Shown here: in pieces, positions 38,086 through 46,683 of the stretch | How the letters are laid out: every line of letters begins with the position of its first letter | How positions within the stretch are numbered: the stretch's first letter is position 1 | NCBI GenBank assembly: GCA_002999035.1 | Contig: CP027241.1 | Coordinates: 186,001 to 250,000 of the forward strand | Direction: 5' to 3' | DNA from: Lachnospiraceae bacterium oral taxon 500 | GTDB lineage: Bacteria; Bacillota; Clostridia; Lachnospirales; Vallitaleaceae | DNA length: 64,000 bases | Position numbers and translations under genes: made by a program | Notes under the pieces: model-generated | The model's input: only the letters and a program-made list of their open reading frames with translations | Database searches by the model: none | What the model was told of the DNA's origin: nothing

Positions 38086-39117
38086 TTAATTTCCTGCCGC
38101 CTTGCGCAAACGGTTCATAATCGCCGCTCCGATTCCTTCCTCCGGATAAGATACCGCAAAAATTTCTTCAATCTCATGGCTATCCATAAAACGCAGGCCA
38201 TCAAACAAATGACTGGCAATCTCAGCCAGATTTTCCCGACTGCCCAGTGAAAAACAAAGATAGGGCGAAAGCTGCTCCGCATACTCCGCCGGTACCAGCG
38301 CCGCCGCTTTTCTGCCCTGCCGCCCGGCCGCCTCCAAACCGCTGCGCAGCGCCGCCAAGTTTGCCGCCTCGTCCGCCGCCGGCAGCAGATAAACCTTGCC
38401 TTTCGGCGCGTAATGCCGGTACTTCATCCCCGGTGCAATCGGGATTTCACCATCCTTTAAACGGCCCCGATTGATTTGCACTTCGCCAATCACCGCTTCA
38501 ATCATCGCCTGCGTCACTGCCCCCGGCCTTAAAATTACCGGCACTTCCCGGCTCATATCAATCACAGTTGACTCCAGTCCCACTTCCGCCGAACCGGAAC
38601 GGATAATCATATCAACTCGGCCATCCAAGTCTTCCGCAACATGGACAAACTCAGTCGGACTCGGCCGGCCGGACAAATTGGCGCTGGGCGCGGCAATCGG
38701 CAGTCCACATGCCCGCAAAACCGCATGAGCGACCGGATGCCGCGGAATCCGAATCCCCACTGTGTTCAACCCGCCGGTGATGGCCGCCGGAATATTATCC
38801 TGTTTTTTAAAAATCATAGTTAAAGGCCCCGGACAAAAGGCGGCCGCCAAGCATCTGGCCCGCTCACTGATTGCCTCCACATACCGGTCTGCCTCTGCCC
38901 ACTCGGCCAAATGCACAATCAGCGGATTATCACTCGGCCGACCCTTGGCCTCATAAATTTTGGCCGCCGCCTCCGCCGACAGAGCATTGGCTCCAATGCC
39001 GTAAACCGTTTCGGTCGGAAAAGCAACCAGCTTTCCCTGCCGCAAAAAATCTGCCGCCAGCTTTACCCGCTCCGGCTGCGGCTCTTTTTCATCAATTTCA
39101 AGCACTATTGTTTTCAT
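38086..39117 (-). CDS. Threonylcarbamoyl-AMP synthase (Sua5/YwlC/YrdC family)
   Basis: About 343 residues with the YrdC-like catalytic domain (about 12-195) and a C-terminal SUA5 domain. It makes threonylcarbamoyl-AMP for the t6A37 modification of ANN-decoding tRNAs. Motifs include KLVAFPTETVYGIGANA, YEAKGRPSDNPLIVHL and GLPIAAPSANLSGRPSPT. The start at 39117 (MKTIVLEIDEKE) has a GAGAGG site; an upstream in-frame start would lack one. In Bacillota sua5 lies upstream of rpiB; here module A is inserted between them. Confidence 0.94.
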   Translation of the reverse strand: MKTIVLEIDEKEPQPERVKLAADFLRQGKLVAFPTETVYGIGANALSAEAAAKIYEAKGRPSDNPLIVHLAEWAEADRYVEAISERARCLAAAFCPGPLTMIFKKQDNIPAAITGGLNTVGIRIPRHPVAHAVLRACGLPIAAPSANLSGRPSPTEFVHVAEDLDGRVDMIIRSGSAEVGLESTVIDMSREVPVILRPGAVTQAMIEAVIGEVQINRGRLKDGEIPIAPGMKYRHYAPKGKVYLLPAADEAANLAALRSGLEAAGRQGRKAAALVPAEYAEQLSPYLCFSLGSRENLAEIASHLFDGLRFMDSHEIEEIFAVSYPEEGIGAAIMNRLRKAAGN

Positions 39118-39232
39118 GGTTTTTCCTCTCAAAAACGCCTGCCGGAAACCGAAGTTTCCGATACGGGAAAGCAAATGACATGAAAAGAACTGCCGCCATG
39201 ATTTTCTCATTTGGCAGCAGCCTTTTAATCTC

Positions 39233-41008
39233 TTACTGTTTCAGGTACTGACTGATTGCTTCCCAGGCCTCTTCACTTTCCAGACCCAGCTTCCAGCCGG
39301 AAATTCCGGCCAAACGATAGCCGCTGGCTATGTTCAGCTTTTCCGTCAGCGAACGCTGATCTTCAATCCACATCTTAAAGGTCGCATCGCCTTCTTTATA
39401 CTCGCCGTAATATTGCGCCACTTCCTCGTTCCACTCAATTTTGGCGCCCTTGTCAATCAGCAGCTGCTTGCCGTAGCCCATGCCGTAAGCCTTGGAGCTA
39501 ACCTTTAAGCTGTCGCCGCTTCCGGTTTCCTGCCAGAGCCGAGTATAAAAAGGAATCCCTAAGATGACCTTATTGGCCGGCACCAAAGCCAGCGTATCGG
39601 TCACACCTTCGCGCACAAAATTAATCGAAGCAACCGAACCGCTCTTGGGCGACGTGCTCCAATGTTCATCATAGCCCATAATAATTAAATAATCAATGTA
39701 TTTGCCGATTTCCGCCCGGCCGTAATGCTCTGTCCACGGCTTCGGCACATACATATCGACCGATACGGTCACGCCCTTTTGCTTTAAAAACAAAGATAAT
39801 TCCTTGACAAATTGGACATACGCCGGCCCGTCTTCTTTCGGTACTTCTTCAAAGTCAATATTGATTCCGTCCAGTCCGTACAAATCAACAAAACTCAGGA
39901 TCTGGCGAATCACCTTTTCCCGCTTGGCTGTACTGGAGAGCACCGCGTGGGTAATCGGCTTGTCAAAGGAATTGCTGAACAGCGGCCAGACTTTGTAGCC
40001 GTTTTGATGTGCCCACCGGACATAGGCAATATCCGCTAACGAAGAAACCGCGCCCTCGGTATCGGTGATATGAAACCAGGTCGGGCTGATGACATTAACT
40101 CCCTTCGCTGCCGCCATTTTCTCCTGAATCGAGCCATTAGCCGTCATGTTAAAAACCTGATGCCAAACCATATTGACCTTGCCCGGCAGCGCTGCCGAAA
40201 GAGCCGGCGCACTTTCTTTGAGCGAATTGGACTCAATAATCTCCTCAACCTCTCCGATCACGTCTTTCCTGACGTAGCCTATAAAGCCTTCATGAGTCCG
40301 CACCTTATAATAATCGCCGCTTTCTTCCAGCAAAACAAAAATCATGCCCGATAACACCGGATAATAATAATAGACCGTTTCCCCCTCCTGCGGAATGGCA
40401 TTGTAAACATAGGCCTTGACATCACCGGCCTGCTTCTTTTCTTTTTCCGCTTCGGACTCCGCGGCCGTTAAATCGGCTACACCGATTCTCTGCGTTTTTT
40501 GCGGATTATCCAAGGTCAGGATATGATACCGGCCATTGTAGGATAAGCGAAAATTGGCAAACTTAGCAACCAGCTCTGTCGGCAAATAGGGAACGCCGTT
40601 GATTTCCTCCAAACCGATTTGCAGTTCAACCGGCTCATTATTATAATAATAAGTCTTTTCCCCCGGCTTTAAGCGGATTACATCGCGGCTGTCAGTATAG
40701 GTCAGCACCTTTTCCGCCGCATCATAATAAAGCGCGTCCGTCAAGTGACTCAGCACCAAGTCCAGCGGCAGATAAAAGGTCTCGCCAATCTTCTTGGCCG
40801 GAGCCGCCAACTGTAAAGCCTGCCCCTCAAAGACCGTTGCCAGATTTTCATCATTATATTCGGCATAAAGCCCGGCTAAATCCAGCGGCAATTCTTTGGC
40901 CGTCTGCGTTTGCCGGGAAGCAAAATATTTCCAGGCAAAAAAAGCTGCCGCCGCCAAAGCCAAGATCAGAAAAAATGACAAAATAATTGTCGCTCTATGT
41001 TTTTTCAT
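39233..41008 (-). CDS. Membrane-anchored GH18 family glycoside hydrolase with stalk and SH3-like domains
   Basis: About 591 residues; start ATG 41008 follows AGGAGG by 6 nt. The N-terminal membrane anchor is ATIILSFFLILALAAAAFFA. Two copper-amine-oxidase-N-like repeats (about 55-150, with FYLPLDLVLSHL and VPYLPTELVAKFA) and an SH3-like segment (about 185-245) precede the GH18 barrel (about 265-590). The catalytic DxxDxDxE motif is DGINIDFE (about 383-390), followed by DYLIIMGYDEHW. The architecture resembles Clostridia/Bacillus YaaH- or SleL-like enzymes acting on peptidoglycan or wall amino sugars outside the cell. Substrate not proven. Confidence 0.9.
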   Translation of the reverse strand: MKKHRATIILSFFLILALAAAAFFAWKYFASRQTQTAKELPLDLAGLYAEYNDENLATVFEGQALQLAAPAKKIGETFYLPLDLVLSHLTDALYYDAAEKVLTYTDSRDVIRLKPGEKTYYYNNEPVELQIGLEEINGVPYLPTELVAKFANFRLSYNGRYHILTLDNPQKTQRIGVADLTAAESEAEKEKKQAGDVKAYVYNAIPQEGETVYYYYPVLSGMIFVLLEESGDYYKVRTHEGFIGYVRKDVIGEVEEIIESNSLKESAPALSAALPGKVNMVWHQVFNMTANGSIQEKMAAAKGVNVISPTWFHITDTEGAVSSLADIAYVRWAHQNGYKVWPLFSNSFDKPITHAVLSSTAKREKVIRQILSFVDLYGLDGINIDFEEVPKEDGPAYVQFVKELSLFLKQKGVTVSVDMYVPKPWTEHYGRAEIGKYIDYLIIMGYDEHWSTSPKSGSVASINFVREGVTDTLALVPANKVILGIPFYTRLWQETGSGDSLKVSSKAYGMGYGKQLLIDKGAKIEWNEEVAQYYGEYKEGDATFKMWIEDQRSLTEKLNIASGYRLAGISGWKLGLESEEAWEAISQYLKQ

Positions 41009-41164
41009 TCGATTCCTCCTGTGTGTTACAGATTCAGGCAAGCGCTCGCAATTTGTCGAAATATCAACAACTTACCTGTACTATAACTTTTTATCAATTC
41101 TCTCACAGGCGGCTGGTTTATGCAAGTTATTTTTTGGAATTTGGGGGTTTTTAATGAAAGATTA

Positions 41165-41203
41165 ATCAAAGCAAGGGGTTATTTCCGTTGTCTGTGCTTT
41201 GAT
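41165..41203 (-). terminator. Stem-loop after module B, probable terminator
   Basis: ATCAAAGCA (41165-41173) pairs with TGCTTTGAT (41195-41203), a 9-bp stem with a 21-nt loop, 4 bp after the last module B gene. The following minus-strand bases (TAATCTTTCATT) give only a weak U-tract, so termination may be partial. Confidence 0.5.
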
Positions 41204-41206
41204 GAG

Positions 41207-41455
41207 CTACAAATTTTGTTCAGCCAAATCTTCATCAGCTTTAGGTAACAGTAAGCCCTGCCGAGCCTCGATATAGGCACTAATATCATCCACAATATAC
41301 TGCCGGCCAGTGGTGTGCAGCGCTTCATAATAAGCCCTGATATAGCTAATCACATCATAGCGATTAAATACCTCAATTACACTCTTTCCCGTCATTCCTT
41401 TGGCGTGCTTATATTCTTCGATACAATATACAATAAATCCTATTTTAGTGTCCAT
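41207..41455 (-). CDS. DUF3791 protein, last gene of module B
   Basis: About 82 residues, start ATG 41455 (MDTKIGFIVYCIEEYKHAKGM). An upstream in-frame extension would run inside the previous gene. It corresponds to the 72-residue DUF3791 protein of module A, with an extra acidic C-terminal tail (about 15 residues). It follows the small helical-protein gene by 2 nt. In module A this family comes first, here last, so the order of the three components is permuted. Confidence 0.82.
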   Translation of the reverse strand: MDTKIGFIVYCIEEYKHAKGMTGKSVIEVFNRYDVISYIRAYYEALHTTGRQYIVDDISAYIEARQGLLLPKADEDLAEQNL

Positions 41456-41457
41456 AA

Positions 41458-41697
41458 TCAGGCCTCCTCCGGATAGGTGATGCGTCCGGTTTCTTTTTCC
41501 TCCAGCCATAAATTATATAGAGTAACAATGCTCAAATGCCACAGTTTGGTCTCCTCCCGCTCCAATTGGCTATACAGTTCCGAACAATATAGTTGGGTCA
41601 AAGCTTCGGTTTCAGTTAAATGCCGTTCTTCCATCAGCCTTTGAACCAGACGGGGAATAATCAGTTCCAGCATTCCTTTAACGCTCGTTTCACTCAT
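41458..41697 (-). CDS. Small acidic helical protein, middle gene of module B
   Basis: A 79-residue all-helical protein (MSETSVKGMLELIIPRLVQ...), homologous to the 76-residue protein of module A; the best block is LY.SEL...L..EET.LW. Its ATG overlaps the DUF3990 stop (ATGA, 4 nt) and its stop lies 2 nt before the DUF3791 start. This is tight translational coupling of all three genes. Function not recognised; probable partner of the DUF3990 protein. Confidence 0.8.
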   Translation of the reverse strand: MSETSVKGMLELIIPRLVQRLMEERHLTETEALTQLYCSELYSQLEREETKLWHLSIVTLYNLWLEEKETGRITYPEEA

Positions 41698-42194
41698 GGT
41701 TTTCCCCTTTCTATCGGCAGTTGTCCGCTATAGGTTAATTCATTCAAAGCCGCTTCTGTGGCAAAAGTCATCTGATTATACAACTCTTTCACCTTCAAAC
41801 GAGCAATGGTTTCTTCTTTAGTTAAAATTCCTTCTTCATAAGCAACGAACGTTCGATAAATGGTGTCATTCGCAACCGGCCCGAAAATAATGTCGTACTG
41901 CTTTCCGACATACATTCCATTCCGATTGGCAAATACAAAATCCAGCCATTCTTCGTTTGGTTCTGAAAAAACTAAAACCTTATACCTGCCTGCCAGCTTC
42001 TCTATGTCCGGTACGACATAGGAACTAACACAGGGCGAGCCGCTTTGTCTTCGGCTCGTTACCTTATCGGCAAAACTGATTGCCTGATTTAAATTAGTCG
42101 TTGTATAAAACCCATAACCAAAATCCAAAGTCCGGTTTTGGTGAACCAGCCTTGGGCGGGCAACAATAACATTACTGCCATGATATACAATCAT
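41694..42194 (-). CDS. DUF3990 protein, ADP-ribosyltransferase-like (module B)
   Basis: A 166-residue protein. Start ATG 42194 (MIVYHGSN) follows GGAGG by 6 nt; the same frame extends further up but crosses the leader. His5 and Tyr30 are at the same positions as in module A, and the third candidate is Glu147 in NQMTFATEAA. Shared motifs are DFG.GFYTT, EEWLDF..ANR and YDIIFGPVAND. The two copies differ at most other positions, so this is an old duplication or independent acquisition. A role as a toxin or signalling ADP-ribosyltransferase is inferred from motifs and context only. Confidence 0.85.
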   Translation of the reverse strand: MIVYHGSNVIVARPRLVHQNRTLDFGYGFYTTTNLNQAISFADKVTSRRQSGSPCVSSYVVPDIEKLAGRYKVLVFSEPNEEWLDFVFANRNGMYVGKQYDIIFGPVANDTIYRTFVAYEEGILTKEETIARLKVKELYNQMTFATEAALNELTYSGQLPIERGKP

Positions 42195-42267
42195 AGATAC
42201 CTCCGGATTGCTTCTGGGGTAAATGGTCAAAAACTCCTGACCATAATCAAAACCAATAAATATCATC

Positions 42268-42351
42268 TCAAACAGTACTAACCTCTTCCGCACGAATATG
42301 CTCTTCCCATTTCTCAGCACTGGCTTTCTCACGGGAATCTGCTTTCTGCAT
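42268..42351 (-). CDS. Possible 27-codon upstream ORF in the module B leader
   Basis: A short frame (MQKADSREKASAEKWEE...) starts about 5 nt after the module B -10 hexamer and ends at a TGA 73 nt before the DUF3990 ATG. It has no ribosome site, so it would need leaderless initiation. The charged helical composition is suggestive of a coding remnant. Weak support. Confidence 0.2.
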   Translation of the reverse strand: MQKADSREKASAEKWEEHIRAEEVSTV

Positions 42352-42355
42352 ATAT

Positions 42356-42384
42356 ATTTTAAGTATTTTTATCGGTTTTGTCAA
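42356..42384 (-). promoter_or_regulatory. Sigma-A promoter of module B
   Basis: Minus-strand -35 TTGACA (42379-42384), 17-bp spacer, -10 TAAAAT (42356-42361), giving a leader of about 155 nt before the DUF3990 ATG. The hexamers equal those of the galactan promoter, so module B is its own transcription unit. Confidence 0.8.
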
Positions 42385-42397
42385 TTAAGATTGAACT

Positions 42398-42439
42398 AAA
42401 ACAAGCGCTGCCTTGCCTGTAAAGGCCAAAGTAGCGCTT
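42398..42439 (-). terminator. Terminator at the end of the glycan cluster
   Basis: AAGCGCT (42403-42409) pairs with AGCGCTT (42433-42439) and an inner GCCT/AGGC hairpin fills the loop; on minus the stem is followed by GTTTTAG. It lies 13 bp after the rmlB stop and just before the module B promoter. Confidence 0.75.
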
Positions 42440-42451
42440 ATTTTAATGTTT

Positions 42452-43501
42452 TTATCCGCGGTACATTTTCTCATAATAATTCTGGTATTCGCCGCTGACT
42501 ACCTTCTCAAGCCAATCTTCATGGTTTAAATACCACTGAATTGTTTCCGCCATCCCCTGCTCAAAAGTATAGCTCGGACTCCAACCCAACTTCGTCGTGA
42601 TTTTAGTGTTATCAATCGCATAGCGACGGTCATGCCCCGGGCGGTCCTTGACATACTCAATCAGATCTTCCGTCTTACCTAATTCCTTGATAATCAACTT
42701 AACAATCTCAATATTGGCTTTTTCATTATTGCCGCCAATATTATAAACCTCGCCCAGCTCGCCTTTCTCCAGAACAGTTAAAATCGCCGTGCAATGGTCT
42801 TTCACATGCAGCCAATCCCGGATCTGCATCCCATCACCGTAAACCGGCAGTTTTTTGTCCTTTTGGCAGTTATGAATCATCAGTGGAATCAGCTTTTCCG
42901 GGAACTGATACGGTCCGTAATTATTAGAACATCTGGTAATATTCACCGGCAAGCCAAAGGTTTCATGATAGGCTCGCACCAGCATATCGGCGCTGGCCTT
43001 GGACGCAGAATACGGACTGTTCGGTGCCAGCGGCGTACTTTCTGTAAAAAGTCCAGTTTTTCCCAGCGCACCATAAACCTCATCGGTTGACACCTGCAAA
43101 TATTTCACCCCCGGCTGATAAGTCCGGTCATATTTGTCCTGCGGCTTCACCTTCCAATGCTTTTTAGCCGTATCTAACAGCGCCTGCGTTCCCATAATAT
43201 TAGTCTTTAAAAAGATTTCCGGATCTTCAATACTTCTGTCGACATGCGACTCGGCTGCGAAATGAACGACGGTATCAATCTTATATTTAGCAAAAAGATT
43301 ATCCAGTAAATCCCGGTCACAAACATCCCCTTTGACAAAGGTATACCTCTGATCATCTTTAATATCCTCTAAATTTTCCAAATTGCCGGCATAAGTCAAG
43401 GCATCCAAATTGATAAGGTTATATTCTCCTCTTTCCAACATCAACTTAATAAAATTGGAACCAATAAAGCCGGCACCACCGGTAACTAAGATATTTTTCA
43501 T
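42452..43501 (-). CDS. rfbB: dTDP-glucose 4,6-dehydratase
   Basis: A 349-residue extended SDR enzyme (RmlB) making dTDP-4-keto-6-deoxyglucose. The NAD-binding GGAGFIGSNFIK, the STDEVYG motif with the Asp-Glu catalytic pair, and YSASKASAD (Tyr-x-x-x-Lys) are all intact. Its product feeds the deoxysugar genes at 46684-50485. It is the last gene of the cluster, before the terminator. Confidence 0.97.
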   Translation of the reverse strand: MKNILVTGGAGFIGSNFIKLMLERGEYNLINLDALTYAGNLENLEDIKDDQRYTFVKGDVCDRDLLDNLFAKYKIDTVVHFAAESHVDRSIEDPEIFLKTNIMGTQALLDTAKKHWKVKPQDKYDRTYQPGVKYLQVSTDEVYGALGKTGLFTESTPLAPNSPYSASKASADMLVRAYHETFGLPVNITRCSNNYGPYQFPEKLIPLMIHNCQKDKKLPVYGDGMQIRDWLHVKDHCTAILTVLEKGELGEVYNIGGNNEKANIEIVKLIIKELGKTEDLIEYVKDRPGHDRRYAIDNTKITTKLGWSPSYTFEQGMAETIQWYLNHEDWLEKVVSGEYQNYYEKMYRG

Positions 43502-43638
43502 GGTATTCTCCTTTGCTAATTGTTCATTGTTTCATTATTTATCTAACTTAAATAACTATTTCATCCAACCTGTTTTAAACGATTGCACCTTTGATTTCAT
43601 TTATATAAATCTGATGCAATAATTATCTTTCCATTTTA

Positions 43639-44199
43639 TCAATTCTTAGGATACAAAATTCTTTTTTCGCTGATTGGCAATACCTGTTCATATAATCTAA
43701 AAAGATTGATCAGACTTTTTCCTTTATCCGTAATTCTATATCCATCCCCTATTTTTTCTATATTCTTCAAGTATAACTGTTCCTGTATTCTTCGCTCTGT
43801 TGCTTTCATTTTATAAATATAGCCTTCGATAAAGGAAGCCTCTATTTCTTCTCTGGTAAAAACCTTATCTGAATTCTCAGTCATATCCGCCAATGAATAT
43901 ACCGTATATGACCGGTCAATCGGCATAGATACAATCGTAACAACAAATAACATAGCCAAAAAAACAGAAACATAAGTTGACGCTATTTCTACTTCCGAAA
44001 TATTAAGAATCTTGATTTTTTTCAATATAATACCAAATATTAAAGTAAGGATTATATTAAATACAACTAAGTATACTATCCGGTAATAATAAATCAATAC
44101 TCCTTCAAATAAAGGTGTCCGAATCAGAACCGCTAATAATACAGTATTACATAATCCTAAAACAACACATCTTACAAAATATTCCCATACTTTCTTCAC
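43639..44199 (-). CDS. Unknown membrane protein with C-terminal winged-helix-like tail
   Basis: A 186-residue protein with three or four membrane helices (VVLGLCNTVLLAVLI, IVYLVVFNIILTLIFGIIL, ASTYVSVFLAMLFVVTIV). The soluble C-terminal part has TREEIEASFIEGYIYKM and then a short EKIGDGYRITDKGKSLINLFRL segment, like the wing of a helix-turn-helix. Such proteins are sometimes found in polysaccharide loci. It lies between rmlA and rmlB. Function not recognised. Confidence 0.75.
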   Translation of the reverse strand: MKKVWEYFVRCVVLGLCNTVLLAVLIRTPLFEGVLIYYYRIVYLVVFNIILTLIFGIILKKIKILNISEVEIASTYVSVFLAMLFVVTIVSMPIDRSYTVYSLADMTENSDKVFTREEIEASFIEGYIYKMKATERRIQEQLYLKNIEKIGDGYRITDKGKSLINLFRLYEQVLPISEKRILYPKN

Positions 44200-44216
44200 T
44201 TTTTTCTCCTAAATGT

Positions 44217-45086
44217 TTATTTTTCCCTAGCCACTCGCTTTAAATACTGGCCATACTCCGACTTCTCCAAGGTTTTCGCCGCCTCAAGCAACTGTTCTTT
44301 CGTGATATAGCCTCTAAGATACGCAATCTCCTCTAAGCAGGAAACGTATAAGCCCGTTCTTTTTTGCATGGTCTGCACAAAATTGGATGCCTCCAATAGT
44401 CCTTCAAAGGTTCCGGTATCAAGCCACGCCATACCCCGGCCAAACAGTTCAACCTTCAACTGCTTTCGATTCAAATACTCCTGATTAACCGCCGTAATCT
44501 CCAGTTCCCCTCTGGCGGACGGTTTGATGTTTTTGGCAATCTCAACCACCTGATTATCATAAAAATACAGCCCCGGAATTGCGTAATTAGACTTAGGGTT
44601 TTCCGGCTTTTCTTCCAGCGAAAGTACATTCCAGTCTTTGTCAAACTCAACTACTCCAAAATCTTTCGGGTTATTCACATAATAGCCGTAAATCACTGCG
44701 CCTTGTTCCAAAGCGGCTGACTTCCATAAAAGTTCTGAAAAATGCCGACCATAAAAAATATTATCGCCCAGTACCAGACAAACATTATCCTTGCCAATAA
44801 ACTCCTCGCCAATAATAAATGCCTCCGCCAGTCCATTCGGTGCGGCCTGCACCGCATAGGACAGCGTCAGGCCAAGTGAACTGCCGTCGCCCAACAGATT
44901 TTGATAAAACGGCAAATCTCGCTCCGTCGAAATAATCAAGATTTCCCGAATCCGCGCCAGCATAAGCGTTGACAGCGGATAATAAATCATCGGTTTATCA
45001 TAAATCGGAACAATTTGCTTAGAAATTGATTTAGTAATTGGGTACAAGCGAGTACCTGCTCCACCAGCTAAAATAATTCCTTTCAT
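44217..45086 (-). CDS. rfbA: Glucose-1-phosphate thymidylyltransferase
   Basis: A 289-residue RmlA enzyme coupling dTTP and glucose 1-phosphate to dTDP-glucose. The nucleotide-binding [17 protein letters not shown], the VLGDNIFYG metal motif and [13 protein letters not shown] near the C-terminus are intact. It overlaps the GtrA gene by 4 nt. First step of the dTDP-sugar pathway of the cluster. Confidence 0.97.
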   Translation of the reverse strand: MKGIILAGGAGTRLYPITKSISKQIVPIYDKPMIYYPLSTLMLARIREILIISTERDLPFYQNLLGDGSSLGLTLSYAVQAAPNGLAEAFIIGEEFIGKDNVCLVLGDNIFYGRHFSELLWKSAALEQGAVIYGYYVNNPKDFGVVEFDKDWNVLSLEEKPENPKSNYAIPGLYFYDNQVVEIAKNIKPSARGELEITAVNQEYLNRKQLKVELFGRGMAWLDTGTFEGLLEASNFVQTMQKRTGLYVSCLEEIAYLRGYITKEQLLEAAKTLEKSEYGQYLKRVAREK

Positions 45087-45490
45087 TTCATTTTCTCCTT
45101 CTTTTTAAAGATATAGAACTTACTGAAAATATAATTTAAGATAATAATAACTGCATTGACAATTACTTTGGAAATATATTTATGCGCCCCGATTTGCACC
45201 AGCAGCAGCATGCCACCGTTATCAATCAAAATCGTCATAATCCGCATTCCAAAAAACTGTAAAAAATTAGCTTTCGTAAACGCAACCGCAAAAACAAACT
45301 TGGTATTGGTATAATAGGCGAACAGCACCGCTAATACAAACGCCAGAGAATTCGATAGTAATAAAGAACACCCTAAAAAATCAAACAAGGCAAAAAGCAC
45401 CATATTAACAATCACTGTCAGCATCCCAAAAATCAAGTATAATATGGTTTCCTTATATTTTTTTATTAAGATAATTCCTTTTCCACTCAT
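45083..45490 (-). CDS. GtrA-family membrane protein (first copy)
   Basis: A 135-residue protein with four membrane helices ([39 protein letters not shown], and others), matching the GtrA family, which helps flip or handle polyprenyl-phosphate-linked sugars. Overlaps its neighbours on both sides by 4 nt, showing tight coupling between glf and rfbA. The substrate is unknown. Confidence 0.88.
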   Translation of the reverse strand: MSGKGIILIKKYKETILYLIFGMLTVIVNMVLFALFDFLGCSLLLSNSLAFVLAVLFAYYTNTKFVFAVAFTKANFLQFFGMRIMTILIDNGGMLLLVQIGAHKYISKVIVNAVIIILNYIFSKFYIFKKKEKMK

Positions 45491-46671
45491 ACCAAACTAC
45501 TCGATATTTCTAATTCTTCTTTTAATATTTCCCATTTCTTTAAAGTATGGTTGATAATCCAATCCATATTATAGTATTTGTAGTCTGCTAACCGCCCACA
45601 CAAAAATAAATTGCTGTATTGACCAGCTTTATCCGTATATTTCTGAAAAAGTTCCAGATTTTCTTTGGCAACCACCGGATAGTAAGGTAAATTACCTCTA
45701 TCCGCATTTTTATCATACGGCATAGAATACTCTTTAGCTATTGTAGCATACTCGCCTTTTGGCTGTCCATTTATTTTGTTATATTCCGTAATTCTGGTAT
45801 ATGGCACATCCGGGGAAGGGCAGGATAAAATATCCGCTGGTAAAATAGAGTCTGCTTTTTGACTTTCATACTCAAACTCTAAGGAACGATAGGGAAGCGC
45901 CCCGTACTCAAGATTAAATAATTCATCAATTGCACCGGTAAACACTAATTTCTCGACACTATTCCCTTCATAAAGCACTTTTTTATTTTCTTCATCAAAA
46001 CTAATATGCTCCAAGGCATCTATGTTTAATTCAACTTTTATATTTTGATGCCTTAATAGATTTTCAAAAAGTGCTGTATATCCATATTTAGGAATAAATT
46101 GAAAGTCTGCATCTAAGTAACGTTCTTCATAATTCAGCCTCATCTTCACCCGATCCAAAACACTTTTATCCAATTGCTCTGGATCAAGACTCCATTGCTT
46201 GGCCGTATATGTCTTATAGGCCTTCTCATATAATAATGTTCCATATTCTTTGATATCCTCGTCTTTATGCCGGATCAACTCAAAGATAGATACTGTAGAG
46301 CGGCCTTTAAATTCTGTTCGCATTTTATTTAAAAGATAAGAAGCCTGCTTATAACCAACTAATTGCTGCATGGTTAAATAATTGAACGGCAGTTGAACAT
46401 ATTTCCCATCTATCAAACTCAATAATTTAACGGCAAAGGGAATGAGTTCTGTGTATTTTTCTAAAAATTCAATTACATGTACCATATTGGTATTGATCAG
46501 ATGCGGGCCGTATTTATGCACCATAACCCCATATTCATTTACATAATCATACATATTTCCGGCAATATGCGGTCTTTGTTCAATAACTCTAACCTTATAA
46601 TCCGCTTCTGCTAATTTCCTGGCTAAAATACTACCTGAAAAGCCACTTCCGACAACAATTGCTTCTTTCAT
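45487..46671 (-). CDS. glf: UDP-galactopyranose mutase
   Basis: A 394-residue FAD enzyme converting UDP-galactopyranose to UDP-galactofuranose. The FAD-binding N-terminus VGSGFSGSILARKLAE, the HIAGNMYDYVNEYGV stretch, HKYGPHLINTN and the C-terminal CGRLADYKYYNMDW motif are typical. Indicates galactofuranose in the glycan. Overlaps gtrA by 4 nt and follows the 4-ketoreductase gene by 12 bp. Confidence 0.96.
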   Translation of the reverse strand: MKEAIVVGSGFSGSILARKLAEADYKVRVIEQRPHIAGNMYDYVNEYGVMVHKYGPHLINTNMVHVIEFLEKYTELIPFAVKLLSLIDGKYVQLPFNYLTMQQLVGYKQASYLLNKMRTEFKGRSTVSIFELIRHKDEDIKEYGTLLYEKAYKTYTAKQWSLDPEQLDKSVLDRVKMRLNYEERYLDADFQFIPKYGYTALFENLLRHQNIKVELNIDALEHISFDEENKKVLYEGNSVEKLVFTGAIDELFNLEYGALPYRSLEFEYESQKADSILPADILSCPSPDVPYTRITEYNKINGQPKGEYATIAKEYSMPYDKNADRGNLPYYPVVAKENLELFQKYTDKAGQYSNLFLCGRLADYKYYNMDWIINHTLKKWEILKEELEISSSLV

Positions 46672-46683
46672 TTTCTGCTCCTA

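Noticed and set aside
42195-42332. N-terminal extension of the module B DUF3990 protein
   Set aside because: The strong GGAGG site and the equivalent start in module A place the start at 42194; the extension has no ribosome site and crosses the leader.
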